Shown piece by piece: positions 55,354 to 64,000 of a DNA stretch of 64,000 nucleotides (positions are counted from its first letter, which is position 1; each line of letters opens with the position of its first letter). A program made the translations under genes and the position numbers. This stretch comes from Polyodon spathula (Eukaryota; Chordata; Actinopteri; Acipenseriformes; Polyodontidae), in the NCBI RefSeq assembly GCF_017654505.1, contig NC_054538.1:60137684-60201683 (forward strand). The letters run 5' to 3'. Below the pieces are notes generated by a model that did no database searches, was not told the origin of the DNA, and saw only the letters and a list, made by a program, of their open reading frames with translations.

Positions 55354-57000
55354 GTTTGCGAATTGTTAACAAAACATAACATATACAGTAAGAGGATTAC
55401 CAGAATTATTTTTACACAAGGGAAGTACAGATACGGTTGTGGTCGTCTAATTAGTATGCACTTTTAGATCAGAAATTTAGACCAGGTGTTCAATGTTTGA
55501 TATTAACAATTCTGTTTTTGATATACAGTATCAGCAATTGTGTTTTTGATATAAATATATGATGCAATAAATTACTAATATAAAAAATTGATAGAAAAAA
55601 GAATTGTTGATAATAAAAGAAACGTTTTACATTTTTAATAAATACATACATAATCAGTGTAAGGAAACTAATATAACTATTTTTTAACTGAGTGTGCACA
55701 ATACCAATTGATCTGTTAGTAAGTGTCCTTTGTTGATGTCGATAATCAAAAGTCACACTTTTAAAGCTTAATCATTATCAATAGACACAATAATGAGGCC
55801 ACTAGTTATTAGTAGAAATCAGATATTGATATTGATATTGATCTGGGAGGGCACTGGACACGGCACTGGTGTGTGTTCAAGAGGATCTTGAATGCTTCTC
55901 AAATGCCTGTCTTGTATATCTTGCCTAAGCATGTGTGGAGTTAAACCTTGCCTTTGCAAGCTTAGTTTCTCTTTGTGTCAGCAGTGTAACAGCCAAGGTC
56001 AGGCATGTTCCCACACCCCACTCAGTTCCCTGTCTTGCAGCTGTGCTGAGCACAGTGTACTCACAGTATTTGTTTAACCCTTCATTATCCTTACACCAAC
56101 ATCATACTTGCTTCTTATAACTATCTATATACATTACAGAATTTGTTATTGCAATATAGTTGCAAATGTTCCTTAAAATATAATTGTACCTGCTTGTGCG
56201 TGAATATTAAAGACTGGATAGTTATTTGGATAGCACACATCCTGAAAAGCACATTATTTTGAATTGTACTCCTGTCAGCCTACCACCAGGAGGTGCATTC
56301 TCTGCAAAGACACTGCCGCCACACACTTGAAATTTACAAATGCAATTTGCTCCATAGTAATACATTTTGCTTACACAGTTACTAACAGACAATAAGGAAT
56401 TAATCCTGCAAAACTTAACATTTAATTTATATCAGTGATTAACTTTAATTGAATGCAGTCTGCATAATGATTTCTTCCTGCCATTCTTATCTGATCTATG
56501 TTGTTTCATCTCAGCACATTCCTCTAGATGTAGGGTTGCCTGAAGCCTGGGAACTATCATGTTACCTGAGGCTTCCTACTCCATCCTCTTTCAATTAAAA
56601 TGTACAAGGAGAAAAAAAAAAATACAAAGGAAAAGTACACTATTTTGCCAGCAGGTGGTGCTCAAATGAAGGTTGAATAACTGGAGCCGGTATGGCCTTT
56701 TCAACTTGTACTGAATAGAATGTAAATCAATTTTAAAAGGTGCAGTCTCCCTTATCTCACACCTTTGACCAAATGCCAATGCATCCCCTAAACTACTTAG
56801 CTCCAGGAATGGTAATTATCCTGCTCTTCAGTAAGCCTTGGCTTGGTTCAATCTCCAGATTTTGTGGATCTGCTTCCTGATTCCTCTTATCTTAATGTGT
56901 ATTTCATAGCCTGACCAATTTTTTTCGTAATTCTTAAATATTGTACAAATATGCTATACTTCTGTCCTTTATTTCATTTAAAAGAAAGTTATTGTTTTTT

Positions 57001-59300
57001 CTGATTTCAAATTTATTGCATTCTAATCAGATCACAAAAAAGTGTATTTTTGGACATGCCAGAAATTGTTGCTGTGGTTTCATTAGCCCATATACAGAAG
57101 CAAGAGTCAAGTACTAGCTAGGGATAGCTATTAATCTTGCTGCAATGCTCAATTACTACAAAGTACATACAGAACACTGTAGATGTCTACTGACATTTAT
57201 TTAACCCTTACATCCCTGTGAGAACGTGTAACAGGATTTTAAACGTACATTTTACATTTCAGTGTAAACACATTATCTATAGGTTTTAGTTTAGTTTAAG
57301 TCATTCCTTATGTATCTATTATTTATTTGTTTGTTTGGTATTCCCGGCCTGTCATTCCATGGAAACCAGCTGTCATTCCATATCATTCCACATTTAGTTT
57401 GTATAATCATGTCTATGTAATGACATAAGGGGTTTTAAGATTTGTCTTGGAAATTTTAAGTTATAAGTTGTCATTATTTTTCCTCTTATATTCAGTGGGC
57501 ATTACTTTCACCATTGTAGTCAATGGGCATTCCTTTTGTCATTCATTTTAGTCCGTCCCCACTTTTACTCAATTCATTTTGTAAAAAAAGAAATTTAATT
57601 TTCTTTATATCTCGATCTGACCAGACTCAAATATATATTTTGTCAACAGGAGAGATGATAGTGTTTTTTTTTTTTGTAATAAATTTCCTGTTTCTGGCAT
57701 TGATCCCTGTACAGTATAGATATGATTACAATTTATTTGAATCTGGGCATTTGATAGATTTTATAACATATGTAAGCTGTGTTTATTTATATTTTCTTTG
57801 TTTTGTTTCCAGTGGTTTTGTTTTGTTCTTTGAATATAATAAACAAAAAAAGTTGCTCATAAGAAGCCCATGTTTCTTATGTTTGAATGAAATACAAAAA
57901 AATCCATTCTCAGTTCTTGTGCATTATATTTTGCTATTAAACTTAAGCATCAGTCGGTTGGTTAACCCAGTCTGCTTTCACGGATTGACGTTGCTCTGTG
58001 AAATGATGTCCATCTGAAGAAACATTTCTTTTAGCATCCACAGAATTTGTAGCCACTGACAAATATATTTTAGCCTTTCTTGCTAAATTGGGAAATAGTT
58101 CTTCTGCATTTCTTCAAATCTCGGTCAAAGAAATTCCACTACTGTCTCCTTTTGCATATAGTTGATATCCCTCCATTTCTGATTTACATGAAACACTGGA
58201 ATAGAATCTAATGGGAGGGGTTCTTTATCCAAACTACAAACATGTTGTGGGTCTAAAATCCTTACTGCCTTCAGAAACTTGTGAACTGGTTAACTAAAAC
58301 AAGTTTTAATCTGCATTAATCAGGGTTGTGGTTACTAGTCAATTTTGGGAACGTTGTAATAACACAATTTTAATGTTTGTTTATTCTGACATCTCTGCTG
58401 TGCAAGTCTTATGAGAGTGATTTGTATGTATTTTTAAAATTCTGCAACTCTATCGTTTGTTGAATTCTAACATTACGGCTTTCAAGATAAGTTATACCCA
58501 TCAGTGTGCAGCACACCAGGTGGATATTTCTGCGTGCAATCTCTCAAGTAATACTTTTTGACTTTGTTGGTGCATCCATTTGTTCTAAAACAGACTTTAA
58601 GTCTTTAAGGTAAGCTTTTTCTTGAAACAAATCAATTTCTAGAATGGCAAAAATTGTCCCCTGTAATTAGGGGATGGTTTCTAATTAGCCAGCATTTTAT
58701 GGGTTGATTACTTAATTAATCTTTTGATCAGTTTAGCTGGAGTGGTTACACAGACATTTTGAGGTTTAAGACTGATTTGCAAGTCATTGCCTTAGCTATA
58801 AACTGTTGCTAATCACCAGGGATCCTAGGAATTTGTTTGCTGCGAAATAATACTGAAAAACATGGATTTTCTATGCTGTCAGAGAAGTTTTAGTTTTACT
58901 TTTCCAAAAAAAACATACAAAAACGTGTCTTTTTTTTTTTTTTGGTTGTTTATAACCAAATCAACACATTTACCATATACATAATCATCAGCACAGGCAA
59001 TTTTGCTTTCAACTTAGCAAACACACTAAGTCCATCTATCCATCCATCCATCCACTCTCATTCCACTTCTTCCAGTGAGGGTTCCGGCTGTTTAAAGATG
59101 TCGAAAACAACAAAAAAAAATTCACCCCTAAAGATTGTGTCAGTGAGTTTGGTAATAGCTATCCAGGTGACAAAGACTAACTCGAAATAAACTAATATAA
59201 ATACTGTTTTTTGTTTTTTATTATTAGTACACAGACGTATTTGTAATGTTTAAGTAAAATGGTACGTTTGTTTAATAGCATGCATGGGGAAAGGCTGCAA
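57001..59300. other. Intergenic, no recognised gene
   Basis: AT-rich. The longest ORF (57523-58017, + strand) is hydrophobic only because of T-rich composition. An ATCC tandem run lies at 59032-59054. Confidence 0.45.
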
Positions 59301-59309
59301 CAGGGCTGA

Positions 59310-59590
59310 TAGGTGACGTAATCACACACAGACATGAGCCCGAGCTCCTTGCAGCCGGCTCCTTTGTAAAGCAGTATCGACGCTATGCTTCAGTGCGAGA
59401 GGTCTCAGGTTCGTACCTGCCCTCCGCCTGTGTGTAGATTGCCTCACCCTGTGTGAGTCGCCTGTCTGCGTTTACTGAGATCGCTACATTGGTGTCAGTA
59501 GTGGGATGCAGGTACCATGGCATGCACTTGTCGGACTGTAGCCTGGTGAACAAGTGTGGAGAGGACTTGAGACTGGCAGGGGAGAGTGTA
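59310..59590. repeat. GC-richer repeat with primer-site-like motif
   Basis: 'TTGGTGTCAGTAGTGGGATG' at about 59490 resembles the tRNA-Leu primer site next to an LTR. 'AGGTTCGTACCTG' near 59407 resembles a pol III B box. No LTR pair found. Identity uncertain. Confidence 0.35.
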
Positions 59591-59935
59591 GCGTGAACGT
59601 GGCTACCTGTAAAGTTCAGGATTATTTTCAAAACTGTTCTGCTCACCTACAATGCCCTTCATCACATAGGTCCTGAGTACCTCCTCCACCTGCTGACCCA
59701 CTATGTCCCTGCCTGCAAGCTGAGGTCCTTTGTATTTAATGAACTATTTCATGTATTATGCTACTATCATGTATTTTACACTTTCCATTGTATTTAATGT
59801 ATTATGTTTTTTTATTTATTTATTTTTTTACTATATAGCATTTATTATGCATTTCTCTGTATTTAAAATATTATGGATTTTCTTGTTGTTACTGCATCTT
59901 GTAGAGCACTTTGTGATGGTAAAACAATATAACAA
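59590..59935 (+). mobile_element. L2-type LINE 3' fragment
   Basis: The + frame reads 'FKTVLLTYNALHHIGPEYL' then 'LLTHYVPACKLRSF', the C-terminal segment of L2-type LINE proteins. It is followed by a 'TAGAGCACTTTGTGATGG' tail motif near 59902. Short and decayed. Confidence 0.6.
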
Positions 59936-60134
59936 GACCTTGTTTTTCTGCAAGGATATTGTGAAGCAAAGCACCACTAAGTTAAAACAAGTTATTGCTT
60001 TGCTTATGTAAATACCTGTTAACGTCAATATTTGTATATGTTTGATATTGCAATTGTGTTATTATATTATTCTGTGTTTTGGAAGACGAAATAAGTGTGC
60101 GATATCAATATACAATTTTCATATCGTTGCCTAC

Positions 60135-60136
<2 letters not shown>

Positions 60137-60201
<65 letters not shown>
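60137..60201. repeat. (TA)n microsatellite
   Basis: About 32 TA units abutting the left end of a Tc1-like element. Confidence 0.95.
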
Positions 60202-60202
<1 letters not shown>

Positions 60203-60818
60203 TGCTGTGCAGAAGTCTTAGACATGTTGCATATCCTTAAGGAATAGAAAGAAGACAAGTGTTTAATTGAAAACAGAACTGGTAGAAGGCACAGGTGTCG
60301 TTTTCAATTAAATCAACAGTACGAAGGTCACTCTTGAAATCAGGACTTAAAGGATGTGTTGCACTAAGAATACCTCTGTTAAAAAAGGGGAACAAGACTA
60401 AAAGGCTAAAATATGCACAAGAACACAGAAATTGGACTATGTTAAAATGGTCAAAGGTGCTTTGGATTGTTGATGGATGGACAACGACACCTGTGCCTTC
60501 TGTCATGCTTGTCTTCTTTCTATTCCTTAAGGATACTATTTTCAAGTATTGCTCATCCTTGTTAGACAGCTTTTTGGGTCTTCCAGTCCTGGGTTTGTCA
60601 GCTACACATGATATTTCTCTGTATTTATTGATTATGCTTCGGATACCACACCTTGAAAATCAAGTGATGGGAGCTATTTCATTCAATGTTTTTCCTTCTT
60701 TATGCAAGACAAGGTTGTTATAATAGTAGAATACACTTGTGGAGGCTTTGAGCAAATTGTTGATGCGCATAATGCATCAGAGTAGAAAAATGCAACATGT
60801 CTAAGACTTTTGCTCAGC

Positions 60819-60820
<2 letters not shown>
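60202..60820 (-). mobile_element. Rearranged Tc1-like element with nested inverted repeats
   Basis: The outer inverted repeats are 'GCAGAAGTCTTAGACATGTT' (60208-60228) and 'ACATGTCTAAGACTTTTGCT' (60796-60815). An inner inverted pair lies at 60232-60302 and 60480-60536. The N-terminal transposase region ('ADKPRTGRPK') reads on the minus strand near 60560-60610. The middle ('SLLKSGLKGCV', 'HRNWTMLKWSKVLW') reads on the plus strand at 60300-60470. The central segment has therefore been inverted. No intact transposase remains. Confidence 0.75.

Positions 60821-60861
<41 letters not shown>
60821..60861. repeat. (GT)n microsatellite
   Basis: About 20 GT units directly after the Tc1-like element. 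Confidence 0.95.
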
Positions 60862-60862
<1 letters not shown>

Positions 60863-61800
60863 TCTTCCTGGTGACTTTATTCAGTCTGCCAAATATCCAT
60901 CATCACAAAAGAGTAATAAAATATTTAAATCAAGGTACAATAAAGAGATGAAAAATGTATTATGTGAAGACAGGGGTTATAAACTAGTATATTTATGTAA
61001 AGATGTCTTGCAAGCACATACACACAGACTTGTTTATGGTAAATTTTAAGGTGTAGTGTCCTACAGTCCCAGAACCTAGGTGAAAATACCAGTTATAAGG
61101 CCATTGGCTGTAGAACACCACATGGAAGAAAGAGGTTTCCTCAATTTAATTTTTGTCTTGACTTATAACAGACATTGTAGATAACATTCATACCTTCCCA
61201 CAACTGCAGGTAGCCTGTAAATATGGCTGTTGCATTCACAGGTGAACAATGTCAAGTAGGTTTAAGTGCAGCTGAAACAACCACTGCCAATCAGCCAGGC
61301 CTCATATTCAAGGGCAATATAAGCAATCTTAAATGGATTTAATTAGTTTCTCTCCACATGGCATTTATTATCCACATGGCATTTATACCAGCAAAGAATG
61401 TAAACAAACTGGGCTTTCAACAGTGTCTGATTTTATGCAGTTATTGATGTGCAAAATTACAGCAATAACCAACACTAACATGCTATTTTCCAAGTAGGTT
61501 ATAGTTGGTAATGATGATCTATGAGCCCACTTTACCTGGCTATGTAAATAAAAGTCAATTAAGTATGTGTACAAGCAAGGGCCTGCAAGACAAAAACCAC
61601 AGGGACTGCTTAAATGAAACTAACAAACAGCAAATACAAATGCTTCAGCCACCAATAAGCCTCTTCTCCGTTTTCATATTGAATCTTTAAAATGATTACG
61701 AAGATACCACCGTCAAAACATAAGAAATAAGGTTACTTCGACTTCTTTTAAAATTTAAACAAAGTAACTCCAAAAGCACCCGATACACAGCAATAGCGAG
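60862..61800. other. Intergenic, no gene seen
   Basis: AT-rich sequence upstream of the PPP3R1 candidate promoter. No supported feature. Confidence 0.45.
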
Positions 61801-61994
61801 GTCAGTAAACGTATGCAAATAAGCCCCTCCTGTATGTCAGTGTTGTGGTTCCCGGATGTTCTGTATTATTGCCCTTCCCCCTCTGTTTTTTCTCCCCTCC
61901 CTGCGGGTCAGCCTGAGCCACTGCAGTGAAGCCGTCATCTGTAGAAACAGAGAGAGAGAGAGAGCTAGTGTGTCTTCAAACACACAGTTGCCTG

Positions 61995-62028
<34 letters not shown>

Positions 62029-62126
62029 GCACTGAGCTGTGTAAATTTCCCTGTGATTTTGAGCTCCATTACTATTACTGTATTGCCGACCGAGACGAAA
62101 AGACATTTCCACACGCAGCCGTCAAA
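61801..62126 (+). promoter_or_regulatory. Candidate PPP3R1 promoter and 5'UTR
   Basis: GC-richer than its surroundings. It contains octamer ATGCAAAT at 61813-61820 and two GA-rich tracts (61948-61965 and 61997-62025). It ends in a Kozak-like 'GTCAAAATG'. No TATA box is apparent, as is common for broadly expressed genes. The transcription start cannot be placed. Confidence 0.45.
61948..62025. repeat. (GA)n tracts
   Basis: Two GA dinucleotide runs separated by about 30 bp, in the presumed PPP3R1 5'UTR or promoter. Confidence 0.9.
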
Positions 62127-62129
62127 ATG
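62127..62129 (+). CDS. ppp3r1: Probable PPP3R1 exon 1, start codon only
   Basis: ATG is followed immediately by splice donor GTAAGG. As I recall, the calcineurin B subunit gene has a first coding exon contributing little more than the initiator Met before a long intron, with the protein continuing 'GNEASYPLEM'. Position and strand fit the vertebrate order PLEK-CNRIP1-PPP3R1. No further exon lies in the window, so identity rests on synteny and exon shape. Calcineurin B is the EF-hand regulatory subunit of the Ca/calmodulin-dependent phosphatase. Confidence 0.6.
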
Positions 62130-64000
62130 GTAAGGGTGGTGTCATTTTTTAAAATTATGTTCGTTTAATGTTACACGCTTATGCACATACACACGAACAC
62201 GAATCATGCATAAATAAATCATTTACTTTTTTGAAAATGTGTAGAATTTGTAGAACTAAGACCGTCTGGGGCATAACGAAAAGAAAAGAGGGCAAGCGAG
62301 TTTTTTTTTTTTTTTTTAAATACTCTGGTGGAGTAATACAAACATGTCACCCTGGCCCAGAGTTACCTATCCTGCTCCCAATGCAAGTTAACGTAACATG
62401 CATGTCTTTTAATGTAACGGAGTGGGAAGCAATTTTTACAAGTAAAATCTATATAAACTGTGCGTATTTTAGTATTATTATTATTATTATTATTGTTATT
62501 ATTGATTTTATGACTAGCAACTGTACTGATTACTGCGTCTTTAACACTGAACTAACATTTGTCAAAGCTGTACGACAATATTTAAAAATATATACTGGCA
62601 GAAAGTACACAACATTTAAAATATTAAAAGCAATGTTATTGTTTACGTGGCTTTGTAAATTAACATGGTGTGTAGGAGCAGTGGCGTGTGCAATGCCCTG
62701 CTTGATATGTTGCTTCCGTTCAGTGAGTAAGAGAAGAGGTGTGATTTCGATTATTATTTTTTTTTTTTTGGCCATATTTTCTTTGTGTGCCGCAATTTTA
62801 TTATACAGACTACACCCTACAATAACGGTAAATCGGTTTGACACGAGACCAGGTACACTGTGTTTAGTATCCCGTAAAAATAAACGTTTTATCTGCTGTT
62901 TTTACCATGTACCGTATTATTTTTGTAGTGAGAACCCGGCTGCGTCCATCATTATTTTCAGTCTGCCATAGTCGAGTTTTTCAAACGCCTAACATTGTCT
63001 TTTGGTTTTAGTCATCCATTTAGAATTGAATGCGCCTTTCTAACATTTCTTAGATAATCTGATCTGCTAGTGATTGAACTGTAACCCGTAATGTAACAAT
63101 GTCTTTTTGAAATTCACTCAGGCCTAAATGTGCCATGCTGTATACAATAGGATATATAAATTACATGCTAGTGTCAATACTGCACAGGCGCGCAGCTACA
63201 TACTTTCACTATGCGCTACCATTAGTGAACTGAATGTATAGTATGCTATATACCGGTGTTGAGTATTTTTTTGTTTGTTTGTTTGTTTTTAAATTATGTT
63301 TTTATTTGTTTTTATTCTGCTTGTCCTAAATTACTAGTAGTGTATGTGCCCGTTTATTTCAACTACATGCATTTCCCTTTGCTACCACTTGCATAATTGC
63401 CGTTTTACTTGGTTCCACAAATAAAACGTCAGATGCCATTTTCATTCATTCGTTTGTTTTTTGCCCTTATTGCATTATCATACTCCTTGGCCTTCTCCAA
63501 GCTTTAATATGTTCGCGATTCCTTAAACTCCAGTTCAACATTTTGTCTTTCTATCCTTCCCTGTCACTCCCAGCATAGACATCACCCACATACCAAGCAG
63601 TATTTTCTTTTCCTGTGTTTTTCCTTGGCAACTGGCCAATTCCAGTTTCATTATTGCTGTTGTGAAAATCAAAGGTTTTGTGGGGGGTGAGTAAGTTATT
63701 ATTTTTTTCTTTATATCAACTTTGTGGCAATTCTGACTTGCTAAAATAGAAAAAAAACGACTCATGTTAGAGGTGAGGAATCCACGTACAGTTAGCACAG
63801 CGTAATTTTTTTTAATTAAATCATTTGCAAGGATACATGCTAATCCCTAGTTTTGAGTTGTCTTGTGTTTGGTGCTGTTTGCCAACAGTACAGGATTGGA
63901 TCGCTTCTGTCCAGGTCTTTCAACCCCACATTCAGACATTTCGATCTATAAAGTGGGCCTCTATTATTTTTCATCTGCTTTAAATGACTTCTTATCAAAG
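62130..64000. other. Probable PPP3R1 intron 1 (partial)
   Basis: AT-rich sequence to the window end. The 62168-62971 ORF is a chance open frame in T-rich sequence. No second exon detected. Confidence 0.5.

Larger units (their letters stand above)
53691..57000. other. Intergenic, no recognised gene
   Basis: Contains a CA microsatellite (54801-54861) and a TA microsatellite (55271-55353). The short ORFs show no family motifs. Confidence 0.45.

Noticed and set aside
57523..58017. 164-codon ORF as a membrane protein
   Set aside because: Phe/Leu/Ile-rich because of T-rich DNA. No recognisable domain, splice context or codon bias.
62168..62971. 267-codon ORF as a gene
   Set aside because: T-rich composition gives a hydrophobic, low-complexity product without motifs. 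It lies in the presumed PPP3R1 first intron.

Overview
This looks like nuclear DNA of a ray-finned fish. It is AT-rich and intron-bearing, with many microsatellites, Tc1-like transposons, L2-type LINEs, tRNA-derived SINEs and young LTR retrotransposons. The SINE at 7689-8185 resembles, from memory, SINEs common in sturgeon and paddlefish, so an acipenseriform is my best guess; this was not verified. Three neighbouring host genes are recognisable: PLEK on the minus strand, CNRIP1 on the plus strand, and a probable first exon of PPP3R1 on the plus strand. This is the order and relative orientation I know from human 2p14, read inverted.

1-10140 is intergenic sequence downstream of PLEK: a decayed LINE, a cluster of Tc1-like elements embedded in TA/CA microsatellites, a SINE, and another decayed Tc1 element. 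10141-24422 is complete PLEK. Nine coding exons with matching phases give 352 codons plus stop: PH domain, PKC-site linker, DEP domain, second PH domain. Its introns hold a hAT-type MITE, a V-SINE-like element, a modular 'AAGTTTCA' repeat, a possible solo LTR, and a striking DNA transposon at 13181-14506. That transposon has near-identical TIRs of more than 120 bp and a promoter with perfect heat-shock elements, TATA box and initiator.

25264-30812 is a nearly full-length, very young Ty3/gypsy retrotransposon. Its single gag-pol ORF places integrase before reverse transcriptase, the domain order of the Gmr1 clade. It lies about 840 bp upstream of the PLEK start codon. 31-39.4 kb is intergenic with a LINE remnant, SINE pieces and microsatellites.

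39450-48045 is CNRIP1, which appears dead in this copy. A 3.6-kb non-autonomous LTR element (39581-43176) sits inside coding exon 1 with a perfect 5-bp target duplication. Exon 1 is also one base short, and exon 3 has TAG in place of a conserved tryptophan codon. The inserted element encodes a double CCHC zinc-knuckle protein fused to a huge 36-bp-period minisatellite, and has no visible protease, RT or integrase.

48-62 kb holds more mobile-element debris: a piggyBac-type MITE, an L2-like LINE, a rearranged Tc1 element and a LINE 3' piece. At 62127-62131 an ATG immediately followed by a splice donor, downstream of a plausible 5'UTR, is the likely start of PPP3R1. Its intron 1 runs off the window.

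Exon boundaries were derived by hand from splice signals, phase and remembered homologues. Element classifications rest on motifs and terminal repeats, not on database searches.
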